DNA from: Variovorax paradoxus
GTDB taxonomy: Bacteria > Pseudomonadota > Gammaproteobacteria > Burkholderiales > Burkholderiaceae_C
NCBI RefSeq assembly: GCF_030811855.1
Contig: NZ_JAUSRN010000001.1
Location: forward strand, 434,001-498,000
Length of the DNA: 64,000 bases
Direction: 5' to 3'
The translations under genes and the position numbers were made by a program. A model generated the notes under the pieces. It worked only from the letters and a program-made list of their open reading frames with translations, had not been told where the DNA came from and made no database searches. This document shows positions 35,341 through 43,606 of this stretch, piece by piece (position 1 is the stretch's first letter; every line of letters begins with the position of its first letter).

Positions 35341-36876
35341 ATGTACCACCTGAGCCGCTTCGCAGTTGCCACGCCCGACAAGGTGGCGGTGCACTTTCTC
35401 GAATCCGGCGAGGCATTCAGCTTCTTGCAACTGGAACGCGGGGCGAACCGGGCGGCCAACGCCCTGCTGTCGCTCGGCCTGAAGCGGAACGACTGCATCG
35501 TGCTGTGCATCGAGAACGCGCCGGCGTTGCTCTTTCTCGCACTTGGCGCCCAGCGCACCGGGCTGTACTACGTGCTTGCCTCGACGCGGCTGTCGGCCGC
35601 GGATCTGGAGTACATCGTCAAGGACTCGATGGCGTCGGTCGCCATCCTGTCGTCCGGCTGCATGAGCGCCGAAACGGCTTCGTCGCTGGACCTGGGGGGC
35701 GCACGACGCGTCGGCACCGGCTTTGCGGATACGGCCTTCGAATCCTGGGAGATGCGTTTCCTGGCGGCGTCGAGCGAGCTGCCGCCGGTGCTCGCGCCAG
35801 GACGCGAGATGCTGTATTCGTCGGGCACGACCGGCCGGCCCAAGGGTGTGCGCAAGCCGCCCTTCGAGGGCGACTTCGATGCGGTCGACAACCGCAACGC
35901 CGCGGTGGCGCGATCGTTCGCGCTCGACGCCTCGTCGGTCTACCTGTCCACCTCGCCGCTCTATCACAGCGCGCCCAACCGGTTCCTCTCGGCGGCCATC
36001 CATGCGGGCGCCACCAGCATCGTGATGGCGAAGTTCGATGCCGAGCGCGCGCTCGCCGCCATCACGCATTTCGGATGCACCCATTCGCTCTGGGTGCCGA
36101 CCATGTTCCACCGCCTGCTGCGGCTGGATGCGAACGTACGCAGCCGCCACAGCACGGCCTCCATGGCGCAGGCGGTTCACGGCGCGGCGCCCTGCCCGGT
36201 GCACGTCAAGCAGGCGATGATCGACTGGTGGGGTCCGATCCTTCAGGAGTACTACTCGGGCACCGAGGGCATCGGCTCCACGGCCATCACGTCGCGCGAA
36301 TGGCTCCAGCACAAGGGCTCGGTCGGTCGCGCGACCGACGGCATCCTGCACATCCTGGACGACGCGGGCCATGAGTTGCCTGCGGGCGAAACCGGGCAGG
36401 TCTACTTCGAAAGCGATGCCCAATTCGAGTACTGGAACGACCCCGCCAAGACCCGCGCGGCGACGAGTCCGCAGGGCTGGCGCTCCTTCGGTGACATCGG
36501 CCGTCTCGATGATGAAGGCTACCTCTACCTGACCGACCGCAAGGACTTCGTCATCATCTCGGGCGGCGTCAACATCTACCCGCAAGAGATCGAGGACGTG
36601 CTGCTGCAGGACCCTCGCGTTGCGGATGCCGCAGTCTTCGGGGTGCCGAACGAGGAATACGGCGAGGAAATCAAAGCCGTCATCCAGCCGTCGCACCCGG
36701 ACTTCGCCAGCCCGGCGATCGCCGATGCGCTGAAGGCCCGCTGCCTCGCGCAGCTCGGGTCGATCAAGGTGCCCAGGAGCATCGATTTCGAATTCGAATT
36801 TCCTCGCCACGCGACCGGCAAGCTCTACAAGAAATTGCTGCGCGACCGTTATCTAACCAAGGAGAGTCCACCATGA
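35341..36876 (+). CDS. AMP-forming acyl-CoA synthetase
   Basis: This 511-residue adenylate-forming ligase has intact motifs: YSSGTTGRPKGV (phosphate loop), YYSGTEG (A5), GDIGRLDDEGYLYLTDRKDFVIISGG (hinge, given here as GDIGRLD then DRKDFVIISGG) and the C-terminal Lys in ATGKLYKK. It should activate the free acid brought in by the importer. It opens MYHLSRFAVATPDKVA, as in the FadD3/FadD13-like group. It overlaps the next gene by 4 bases. With an intact ligase here, the degenerate ligase at 30555 may not be needed for activation. Confidence 0.92.
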   Translation: MYHLSRFAVATPDKVAVHFLESGEAFSFLQLERGANRAANALLSLGLKRNDCIVLCIENAPALLFLALGAQRTGLYYVLASTRLSAADLEYIVKDSMASVAILSSGCMSAETASSLDLGGARRVGTGFADTAFESWEMRFLAASSELPPVLAPGREMLYSSGTTGRPKGVRKPPFEGDFDAVDNRNAAVARSFALDASSVYLSTSPLYHSAPNRFLSAAIHAGATSIVMAKFDAERALAAITHFGCTHSLWVPTMFHRLLRLDANVRSRHSTASMAQAVHGAAPCPVHVKQAMIDWWGPILQEYYSGTEGIGSTAITSREWLQHKGSVGRATDGILHILDDAGHELPAGETGQVYFESDAQFEYWNDPAKTRAATSPQGWRSFGDIGRLDDEGYLYLTDRKDFVIISGGVNIYPQEIEDVLLQDPRVADAAVFGVPNEEYGEEIKAVIQPSHPDFASPAIADALKARCLAQLGSIKVPRSIDFEFEFPRHATGKLYKKLLRDRYLTKESPP

Positions 36877-38054
36877 GCAAAGAGATCGTCATCTGTTCCC
36901 CTGCGCGAAGCGCGATCGCCAGTTTCGGCGGGTCGCTGAAGACAACGCCCACCGCCGCGCTGGGCGCGCACGCGATTGCCGCGGTGCTGCGCCGTTCCGG
37001 CTTGGACCCGGCGCGCGTTGATTCCGTGGTGATGGGCAACGTCGTGCAGGCGGGCAACGGCATGAACGTGGCCAGGCAGGCCGCGGTCCAGGGTGGCCTT
37101 CCCGTGGCGGCGCCCGCCATGACCGTGAACCGAGTCTGCGGCTCCGGCGCACAGGGCGTCGCGACTGCGTACGCGGAAGTGCTCGCCGGGGTTTCGCAAA
37201 TGGTGATTGCCGGCGGCGTGGAGAACATGGACCGCGCGCCGTTCCTCTTGCCAGGCATGCGCTTCGGCGCGCGGATGGGCAATGCCGAGGCCATGGATTC
37301 CCTGCTGCTCGACGGGTTGAACGACGCCTTCTCCGGCAAGCATTCCGGCTGGCACACCGAAGACCTGGTGCAGAAATACGGCGTGACGCGCGAAGCGCAG
37401 GATGCGTTCGCGGCCCAGAGCCAGCAGCGGTTTGCCGCCGCGCAAGAGGCCGGCTGGTTCAAGGACGAGATCGAGCCGCTGACGATCAAGGGCGGCAAGG
37501 CATCTGCGGTCTTCGCCGCTGACGAAGGAAATCGTCCCGACACCACCGCCGAGACGCTGGCGCGCCTGAAGCCGGCGTTCCGTCCGGACGGCACCATCAC
37601 CGCCGGCAATGCCCCGGGCATCAACGGCGGGGCCGCCGCGATGATCGTTTGCGAGGCCTCAGTCGCGCGCGAAGCCGGCCTCACGCCGATGCTCGCCATT
37701 CGCAGCGTCGCGGTGGCCGGGGTCGAGCCGGGCTTCTTCGGATTGGGGCCGCTGCCCGCGATCCGCCAGGCGCTCGGCCGTGCCGAATGGAACGTGCAGG
37801 AGGTCGACCGCTTCGAGGTCAACGAAGCCTTCGCGGCCATTGCGATCGTCGTGCGCGACGAGCTGAAGATCGATCCCTCGCGATACAACATCGACGGCGG
37901 CGCAATCGCGCACGGCCATCCCATCGGCGCAACGGGTGCGATTCTGATCACGAAGGTGGCCCATGCGCTCCAGCGGACCGGCGGCCGCAAGGCCGTGGTG
38001 TCGCTGTGCATCGGCGGAGGACAGGGCATTGCCCTGTGTCTCGAACGGGTCTAG
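36873..38054 (+). CDS. Thiolase (acetyl-CoA C-acetyltransferase type)
   Basis: This second thiolase of the operon (393 residues) has Cys89 (NRVCGSGAQG), His349 (HGHPIGATG) and Cys379 (LCIGGGQG), the classical AtoB/PhaA-like set. Its start overlaps the ligase stop by 4 bases and it is the last gene before a strong stem-loop. Two different thiolases in one operon suggest two separate C-C cleavage steps, or one cleavage of a branched or cyclic acyl-CoA followed by acetoacetyl-CoA cleavage. Confidence 0.93.
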   Translation: MSKEIVICSPARSAIASFGGSLKTTPTAALGAHAIAAVLRRSGLDPARVDSVVMGNVVQAGNGMNVARQAAVQGGLPVAAPAMTVNRVCGSGAQGVATAYAEVLAGVSQMVIAGGVENMDRAPFLLPGMRFGARMGNAEAMDSLLLDGLNDAFSGKHSGWHTEDLVQKYGVTREAQDAFAAQSQQRFAAAQEAGWFKDEIEPLTIKGGKASAVFAADEGNRPDTTAETLARLKPAFRPDGTITAGNAPGINGGAAAMIVCEASVAREAGLTPMLAIRSVAVAGVEPGFFGLGPLPAIRQALGRAEWNVQEVDRFEVNEAFAAIAIVVRDELKIDPSRYNIDGGAIAHGHPIGATGAILITKVAHALQRTGGRKAVVSLCIGGGQGIALCLERV

Positions 38055-38076
38055 CAGCGGGTCGCCTCTTCGAGAA

Positions 38077-38104
38077 GCCGGCTCACTCTGCGGAGTGAGC
38101 CGGC
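38077..38104. terminator. Strong stem-loop between convergent genes
   Basis: The arms GCCGGCTCACTC and GAGTGAGCCGGC form a perfect 12-bp stem with a TGCG loop, midway between the ends of the plus-strand operon (38054) and the minus-strand gene (38118). It can act on both strands; there is no U-run, so efficiency is uncertain. Confidence 0.7.
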
Positions 38105-38117
38105 GGATGCCCAAAGG

Positions 38118-39104
38118 CTAAGCCAGAGCAGGCTCGAGGAACCCTGAGAGCCGCCGTGTGATCAGCTGCTCTGCCTCATCCATGATGCGGTCCATCAGTT
38201 CCTGCACCGTCGGAATGTCGTTGATCAGGCCGACCACCATGCCGCAGCTCCAGGCGCCCGCATCCATCTCGCCCTGCAGCATCACGCGAGGGTAGACGCC
38301 CGCGACCTGGTCGATGATGTCGTCGAACTTGAGATCGGCGCCTTTTTCCTTCTCGATCCGGATCAGTTGCTCGACCGATGAGTTGGTCAGCACGCGCTCG
38401 GTGTTGCGCAGGCCGCGCATCACGAGCCGCGTGTCGAGCTCGGTGGCCGCCACGATGGCGTCCTTCACGTTCTGGTGAACCGGCGCTTCCTGCGTCGCCA
38501 CGAAGCGCGTGCCCATGTTCATGCCGTCCGCGCCCAGCGCCAGGGCCGCCACCAGGCTGCGCGCGTCGGCCATGCCGCCGGAGGCCACGAACGGAATCTT
38601 CAGCTCCTCGGCGGCCCGGGGCAGCAGGATCATGTTGGGCATGTCGTCCTCGCCCGGATGCCCGCCGCACTCGAAACCGTCGACGCTCACGGCGTCGCAG
38701 CCGATCGCTTCGGCCTTCAGCGCATGGCGCACCGAGGTGCACTTGTGGATCACCTTGATGCCGGCCTTCTTGAGCGCGGGCATGTAGGCCTCGGGACTGC
38801 GCCCCGCCGTTTCGACGATGCGAACGCCGCCTTCGACGATGGCCGCGATGTACTCGGGGTATGGCGGCGAAGACAAGGTCGGCAGGAACGTGAGGTTCAC
38901 GCCAAAGGGCTCGTCCGTCATGTCCCGGCAGCGCGCGATTTCCTTGGCCAGCAGTTCGGGCGTCCTTTGGGTCAGGCCCGTGATGAGCCCGAGGCCGCCG
39001 GCATTGGAGACGGCCGCGGCCAGCTCCGCAAAGCCGACGTAGTGCATGCCACCCTGGATGATCGGGTGGCGGATGCCGAAGAGTTCAGTGATGCGTGTTT
39101 TCAT
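38118..39104 (-). CDS. Nitronate monooxygenase family flavoprotein (2-nitropropane dioxygenase-like)
   Basis: This 328-residue FMN-binding TIM-barrel protein has the opening MKTRITELFGIRHPIIQGGM, the VDGFECGGHPGEDD segment with the conserved His, and the GMADARSLVAALALGADGMNMGTRF phosphate-binding region (parts: GMADARSLVAAL, GADGMNMGTRF). In acyl-CoA operons such proteins may act as enoyl-CoA or nitronate oxidoreductases; the true role is unknown. The ATG at 39104 is preferred to a longer open frame without conserved sequence. It is downstream of the SDR on the same strand with a 10-base gap, so both belong to the TetR-controlled set. Confidence 0.87.
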   Translation of the reverse strand: MKTRITELFGIRHPIIQGGMHYVGFAELAAAVSNAGGLGLITGLTQRTPELLAKEIARCRDMTDEPFGVNLTFLPTLSSPPYPEYIAAIVEGGVRIVETAGRSPEAYMPALKKAGIKVIHKCTSVRHALKAEAIGCDAVSVDGFECGGHPGEDDMPNMILLPRAAEELKIPFVASGGMADARSLVAALALGADGMNMGTRFVATQEAPVHQNVKDAIVAATELDTRLVMRGLRNTERVLTNSSVEQLIRIEKEKGADLKFDDIIDQVAGVYPRVMLQGEMDAGAWSCGMVVGLINDIPTVQELMDRIMDEAEQLITRRLSGFLEPALA

Positions 39105-39114
39105 GTGTCTTCTT

Positions 39115-39855
39115 TCACCAGGTTTCCATGTAGGGGCGCAGGTCCATCTCGAAGGTCCAGGCGTCACGAGGCTGGGTATGCAGGTACCAGTAGTTTTCCG
39201 CGATGTGCTCGGGGTTCAGGATGCCGCCCTGTTCCTTGAGCGCGTAGCGTTCCGGGAATTGCGTGCGGATGAAGTCCGTGTCGATGGCGCCATCGACCAC
39301 GATGTGCGCCACGTGGATGCCGCGCGGGCCGAGTTCGCGCGCCATGCTCTGGGCCAGTGCGCGAAGGGAATGCTTGGCACCGGCAAAGGCCGCGAAATTC
39401 GCCGAGCCGCGGATGCCTGCCGTCGCGCCGGTGAAGAGAATCGTCCCGCGTCCCCTCGCGACCATCCTGCGCGCGACCTCGCGCGCATTCAGGAAGGCGC
39501 TGAAGGCGGCCATCTCCCAGATCTTCATGTACTTGCGCCCCGTTTCCTCCAGGATGCTGCTGGGTACGTTGGCGCCGATGTTGAAGACCATCACCTCGAT
39601 CGGGCCGCGCTCCTTCTCGATCTGGTCGATCAGGGCGACGACGTCGTCCTCCTTGCGTGCATCGCTGCCGTAACCGAATGCCTGGCCGCCGGCCGCGCGG
39701 ATGCGCTCGACCGCCGGCTCCAGCTTGTCGGCCGAGCGCCGTGTCAGGCAAGCGACATAGCCCTCGCGGGCGAAGCGCGCGCCAATGGCGCTCCCGGTGG
39801 CGTCGCCAGCGCCGACGACGAGAGCCACACCGCGGGGGTTGGTTGATGGGTCCAT
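39115..39855 (-). CDS. SDR family oxidoreductase with Phe in place of the catalytic Tyr
   Basis: This 246-residue Rossmann protein has a VVGAGDATGSAIG nucleotide-binding loop and NIGA in place of NNAG. The active-site YxxxK motif reads FAGAK (Phe157, codon 39385-39387; Lys161), so the proton-donating Tyr is absent. The rest of the fold is well kept (SMARELGPRGIHVAHIVVDG). It may bind NAD(P)H and an acyl-CoA for another reaction, or serve as a non-catalytic subunit. A Shine-Dalgarno (AAAGGAGAA) precedes the ATG. A TetR-type operator lies in its promoter. Confidence 0.87.
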   Translation of the reverse strand: MDPSTNPRGVALVVGAGDATGSAIGARFAREGYVACLTRRSADKLEPAVERIRAAGGQAFGYGSDARKEDDVVALIDQIEKERGPIEVMVFNIGANVPSSILEETGRKYMKIWEMAAFSAFLNAREVARRMVARGRGTILFTGATAGIRGSANFAAFAGAKHSLRALAQSMARELGPRGIHVAHIVVDGAIDTDFIRTQFPERYALKEQGGILNPEHIAENYWYLHTQPRDAWTFEMDLRPYMETW

Positions 39856-39904
39856 GCGTTCTCCTTTAAAAAACGTCCGTTAAGTCATCACACGTTAATT
39901 GTTG

Positions 39905-39914
39905 AACGATCGTT
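39905..39914. promoter_or_regulatory. TetR operator O3 (SDR/nitronate monooxygenase promoter)
   Basis: AACGATCGTT is a perfect 10-bp palindrome inside GTTGAACGATCGTTTGTCAA. On the minus strand it falls between a TTGACA -35 (complement of 39915-39920) and a TAACGT -10-like hexamer with a 17-base spacer. A weaker AACG-TC-CGTT site lies at 39872-39881, nearer the SDR start. Confidence 0.6.
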
Positions 39915-39976
39915 TGTCAATCGAAGAAGAACCCAGTGAAACCCCGTTGACGGGGCTGCATTAATCACATAGCTTC

Positions 39977-39989
39977 CGTTTACCAAACG
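39977..39989. promoter_or_regulatory. TetR operator O4 (isomerase/ligase promoter)
   Basis: CGTTT-ACC-AAACG is followed by a TTCGTTA and TTAAAG stretch almost the same as that following O2 at 25622. A TTGACG at 39947-39952 and CATAGC/TAGCTT around 39968-39975 may be the promoter. The 158-base gap 39856-40013 holds both divergent promoters and no gene. Confidence 0.65.
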
Positions 39990-40013
39990 TTCGTTAACTT
40001 AAAGGAGCCATGA

Positions 40014-40607
40014 ATGCGCAAGTCAGTTGATTTTTTCTTCGATGTCGGCAGCCCGTCGTCGTACCTCGCCTGGACGCAGTTGCCGGGCTTGTGCGCCAGC
40101 CATGGCGCCGAACTCGTCTACCGGCCGATGCTGCTGGGCGGCGTCTACCAGGCCACCGGCAACGCCTCGCCCGCCACCATCCCCGTCAAGGGGCGCTATA
40201 CGCAGATGGACTACGAGCGCCACGCGCGCCGGTATGGCGTTCCGTTTCAAGGCAATCCGCACTTCCCGGTCATCACGCTGTTCCTCATGCGCGCTGTCAC
40301 CGGCATTCAGCTGCGCCGCCCCGAGCAGCTGCAGCAACTGCTGGCCTGCGTGTTCAAGGCGCTCTGGATCGACGCGCTCAACCTGAACGATGCGCAGCTC
40401 ACGGCACGCATCCTGACCGAAGGTGGATTCGATCCCGCCGAAATCGAGCGCCTGACGCAGGACCCCGAGACCAAGGCCGCGCTGAAGTCGACGACGCAAG
40501 AGGCGGTCGAGCGCGGAGTGTTCGGCGCACCTACGCTTTTTGTCGGCGACCAGATGTTCTTCGGCCAGGACCGGATGGACTTCGTTCGCGAAGCGCTGCA
40601 GCCCTGA
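40014..40607 (+). CDS. DsbA-family 2-hydroxychromene-2-carboxylate isomerase-like protein
   Basis: This 197-residue thioredoxin-fold protein of the DsbA/GST-kappa/HCCA-isomerase group opens DFFFDVGSPSSYLAW, where Ser (Ser13) takes the place of the disulfide Cys. The C-terminal GVFGAPTLFVGDQMFFGQDRMDFV segment is characteristic. The founding enzyme isomerises a naphthalene intermediate using glutathione, but no naphthalene genes are present, so it may isomerise or conjugate an intermediate of the acyl-CoA pathway. It is first in a two-gene operon with its own TetR-type operator. Confidence 0.9.
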   Translation: MRKSVDFFFDVGSPSSYLAWTQLPGLCASHGAELVYRPMLLGGVYQATGNASPATIPVKGRYTQMDYERHARRYGVPFQGNPHFPVITLFLMRAVTGIQLRRPEQLQQLLACVFKALWIDALNLNDAQLTARILTEGGFDPAEIERLTQDPETKAALKSTTQEAVERGVFGAPTLFVGDQMFFGQDRMDFVREALQP

Positions 40608-40635
40608 ACCCGATCCACCGCACGAAGGAAACCAC

Positions 40636-42282
40636 ATGGAACACCGACTCTGGCATGCCTCCTATCCGGCAGGACTTCCCCACGACGTCATCCTCGAGGA
40701 GCATGAAACCCTCGTCACCCTACTGGAACGCGCATTCACGAAGCATGCCGCCAGGACCGCCGTGACCTGCGCCGGTGAATCGCTGACCTTCGCGCAGGTC
40801 GAGCATGCATCGGCGCTGCTCGCCCGCTCGCTGCAAGCGACCGGCCTCAAGCGTGGCGACAGGGTCGCGCTGCTGCTGCACAACAACCTCATCTACCCCG
40901 TGGCATTGGCGGCCATCCTGCGCGCGGGCATGGTGGGTGTGACCATGAATCCGCTCTACACCGCGCGCGAGCTGCAATACCAGCTGACCGATTCCGGTTC
41001 GTCCGCACTGCTGGCAGCCGAGCCTTTCATGGGGCTCGTCAACGAGGTTCTCGACCAGACCCAGCTTCGGTATGTGATGACCGTGCCAATGAAGGAAGTG
41101 AAGCCGGCCTTGTTTGCGACGGGCGGCAAGGCGCACGCAGTGGCGGCGAGCCATGGCCGCCAGGTCGTCAGCCTGCGGGATGCAACCTCCTCGCTCGCAG
41201 ATGCCGACTTCACCAGCGAGCGTGTCAGCCCCTCCGACCTGGCTTTCCTGCAGTACACCGGCGGCACGACGGGTGTTTCGAAGGGCGCGTGCCTGACGCA
41301 CCGCAGCGTGCTTGCCAGCTCGCTGCAGATGCGTTCATGGCTGGCACTGGCCCTGGACATCGACAACTTCGAGATCGTGACACCGCTGCCGCTGTATCAC
41401 ATCTTTCCGCTCGGCACGACGTTGACTTCACTCGCAAGCGGCGCGCACAACCGGCTGGTCGTGAATCCGCGCGACGCCCAGGGGCTGTGCGCCGAACTCA
41501 AGCGGGCGCCCTTCGACATGCTGATCGGCGTCAACACGATGTTCAATGCCATGGTGACATTGCCGGAGCTGGCCGACATCGACTTCTCCCGCTGCAACGT
41601 GGTCATCGGCGCCGGCGCCTCGATCCAGGCGGCCGTCGCCGACAAGTGGGTGGCAGCCGGGGGCCCGCCCATCACCGAAGCCTACGGGCTCACCGAGACA
41701 TCGCCCAGTGCCACCTTCAATGCGTCCGGCCGCAACGGCTCGATCGGCGCACCCGTGCCCTCCACCGACGTCATGATCGTCGACGATGCGGGCGAGCCGG
41801 TGCCGCTCGGCACGCCCGGCGAGTTGCTCATCAAGGGCCCGCAGGTCTTCGCGGGCTACTGGAACCGCGAGGACGAAACGCGCAGGTCCTTCACGCCGGA
41901 CGGCTGGTTCAAGACCGGTGACATCGTCACCATGGACGCGCAAGGCCTGATGTACATCGTCGACCGCAAGAAGGACATGATCCTCGTCTCTGGCTTCAAC
42001 GTCTACCCGAACGAGATCGAAGGCGTGGTCGCCATGCATCCGGGCGTGCTCGAATGCGCGTGCATCGGGGTGCCGGACGAGCGTTCGGCGGAGGTACCCC
42101 ACCTCTTTGTCGTCCGGCGCACGCCGGGCTTGCAGGCCGAGGAACTGGAAGGGCATTGCCGCAAGCTTCTTGCCGCGTACAAGGTGCCGCGCCACATCAC
42201 CTTCATGGAGGCATTGCCCAAGAGCGCGGTGGGAAAGATCCTTCGCAAGGAGCTGCGGGCACCCGCGACGACGACGGCGTGA
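40636..42282 (+). CDS. AMP-forming acyl-CoA synthetase (long-chain fatty acid CoA ligase type)
   Basis: This 548-residue ligase has motifs YTGGTTGVSKGA (phosphate loop with Ser before Lys), EAYGLTETSP, DGWFKTGDIV, VDRKKDMILVSGFNVYP and the C-terminal Lys in KSAVGKILRKEL. The opening WHASYPAGLPHDV is characteristic of FadD of proteobacteria. It is the third ligase controlled by the same TetR-type operators. An ATG at 40636 with GAAGGAA upstream is chosen; the longer frame overlaps the isomerase gene. Confidence 0.92.
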   Translation: MEHRLWHASYPAGLPHDVILEEHETLVTLLERAFTKHAARTAVTCAGESLTFAQVEHASALLARSLQATGLKRGDRVALLLHNNLIYPVALAAILRAGMVGVTMNPLYTARELQYQLTDSGSSALLAAEPFMGLVNEVLDQTQLRYVMTVPMKEVKPALFATGGKAHAVAASHGRQVVSLRDATSSLADADFTSERVSPSDLAFLQYTGGTTGVSKGACLTHRSVLASSLQMRSWLALALDIDNFEIVTPLPLYHIFPLGTTLTSLASGAHNRLVVNPRDAQGLCAELKRAPFDMLIGVNTMFNAMVTLPELADIDFSRCNVVIGAGASIQAAVADKWVAAGGPPITEAYGLTETSPSATFNASGRNGSIGAPVPSTDVMIVDDAGEPVPLGTPGELLIKGPQVFAGYWNREDETRRSFTPDGWFKTGDIVTMDAQGLMYIVDRKKDMILVSGFNVYPNEIEGVVAMHPGVLECACIGVPDERSAEVPHLFVVRRTPGLQAEELEGHCRKLLAAYKVPRHITFMEALPKSAVGKILRKELRAPATTTA

Positions 42283-42326
42283 AGAAGGCCGTGATGGCGC
42301 TTCAGCACCGCTGATGGCTTGATCGG

Positions 42327-42749
42327 CTACTTCGCCTCGACGACGGCCATGGTGATGCGTGATACGCAAGTCAGCTGGCCTTCGTCGTTGGTCATGTCGA
42401 TCTGCCAGACCTGCGTCGTTCGGCCGATGTGAACCGGCCGGGCGGTGCCCGTAACCCAACCCTGCGTCACGCCGCGCAGATGGTTGGCATTGATGTCCAG
42501 GCCCACGGCACGCTGGCCCTTGCCACAGGAAAAGTGCGCCGCGACAGAGCCCAGCGTTTCGGCCAACACCACCGAGACGCCGCCATGCAGCAGGCCATAG
42601 GGCTGCCGGGTGCGCGCGTCCACCGGCACGCGGCCGCGGATGAAATCGTCGCCCACTTCAAGGAACTCGATGCCGAGGTGGCTGGCCGCCGTATCTTTGT
42701 TGCCGGCGGTGATTTCGTCGACGGAGATGGGTGTTTTCCAGATCGACAT
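42327..42749 (-). CDS. Hotdog-fold thioesterase (PaaI/EntH-like)
   Basis: This 140-residue hotdog protein has the hallmark QPYGLLHGGVSVVLAETLGS (His-Gly-Gly with Glu) and the strand VGLDINANHLRG of the acyl-CoA thioesterase I group (4-hydroxybenzoyl-CoA thioesterase type II). It would hydrolyse aberrant or excess aryl- or acyl-CoA. The ATG at 42749 (MSIWKTP) gives the usual start. An ATG at 42758 lies one base after the tetR stop, which suggests coupling, so that start is possible too. It is co-oriented with the TetR gene upstream. Confidence 0.9.
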   Translation of the reverse strand: MSIWKTPISVDEITAGNKDTAASHLGIEFLEVGDDFIRGRVPVDARTRQPYGLLHGGVSVVLAETLGSVAAHFSCGKGQRAVGLDINANHLRGVTQGWVTGTARPVHIGRTTQVWQIDMTNDEGQLTCVSRITMAVVEAK

Positions 42750-42759
42750 GGCCGCCATT

Positions 42760-43473
42760 CTAGGCAGCCTGGCTGCGGCGTGCTTTGCGCGAGCCAGGGT
42801 GCTTTGCAACAGGCGAGACCAACCCCCGCATCAATGTCAGCAAGGCATGTTCGAGGTCTTGCTCGAAGTCGTATCGCAAACCCTCCAAGCCTGGCAACTC
42901 GACCACTTGCGCGGCAATCTCGACGGGGTTGCTGAGCGGCCACAGTCCGATGATGAGCGGCACCGCATGCTTCACCAACTGTTCAAAGGCTCGCACCGGC
43001 ATGTCGGGCATGCGGTCATGGAAGTCCTGCGCTGCGCGTTGCCGAACGGCCAGCAGGTTGCCCTTGAAGTCGACCATGCGTTCGAACGACACCTTGCGCT
43101 CCAGGATGGACGGCAGGATGCTGGTCAGCCGGCAAAGCAAGGGCCGGGCTGAAATTGTCGAGGCGAAGACGCGGGCGATGTGTTCGACGCTCGCGCCGGC
43201 TTTGCCGCCGCGCGCCAGCGCCATGCCCAGCTCGGCATGCCACTCGGCAAATTCCTCGACGAGCAGATCCATCAGCACGGCTTCGCTGCTTTCGAAATAC
43301 CGGTAGACGTTCGACTTGGTCATCTGCGCCTCGCGCGCAAGTTCGTTGATTCCCAGATCGAGGGCCGCCGGGCTCTGCCGCAGCATTTCTCGGGCGGTCG
43401 CCAGCAGGTGGCGGCGTCGCTCCTCCTTCTGCTCGACGGAGCGCGCGCGTACGTACGAGAGGGGCGAATTCAT
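42760..43473 (-). CDS. TetR family transcriptional regulator
   Basis: This 237-residue regulator has an N-terminal helix-turn-helix (LGINELAREAQMTKSNVYRYF, residues about 42-62, shortened here to LGINELAREAQ and TKSNVYRYF) and a longer than average C-terminal domain. It is divergent from an SDR gene; twin palindromic operators and a strong promoter lie between them. The ATG at 43473 is the first after the operators; the longer open frame would run through them. It likely represses itself, the following thioesterase and the SDR. Confidence 0.89.
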   Translation of the reverse strand: MNSPLSYVRARSVEQKEERRRHLLATAREMLRQSPAALDLGINELAREAQMTKSNVYRYFESSEAVLMDLLVEEFAEWHAELGMALARGGKAGASVEHIARVFASTISARPLLCRLTSILPSILERKVSFERMVDFKGNLLAVRQRAAQDFHDRMPDMPVRAFEQLVKHAVPLIIGLWPLSNPVEIAAQVVELPGLEGLRYDFEQDLEHALLTLMRGLVSPVAKHPGSRKARRSQAA

Positions 43474-43492
43474 GCGGGGATCACACTCCATT

Positions 43493-43521
43493 TTGATAAA
43501 AGACCGGTGGTCTGCTACATT
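43493..43521 (+). promoter_or_regulatory. Sigma-70-type promoter of the SDR gene
   Basis: TTGATA (43493-43498), a 17-base spacer and TACATT (43516-43521) form a near-consensus promoter. The first twin operator fills the spacer and the second covers the expected start of transcription. Confidence 0.65.
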
Positions 43522-43536
43522 ACAGACCATCGGTCT
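43501..43536. promoter_or_regulatory. Twin TetR operators between tetR and SDR genes
   Basis: AGACC-GGT-GGTCT (43501-43513) and AGACC-ATC-GGTCT (43524-43536) have identical 5-base arms and start 23 bases apart, roughly two helical turns. Two dimers could bind the same face. These arms differ from the CGATCGTTT sites of the other TetR system. Confidence 0.75.
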
Positions 43537-43606
43537 CCAATTTTGCCTGAAAGCAAGGATGCCGGCCACCTCGCGCTTCACTGTCACTTGAACAAAGGCA
43601 CACATC

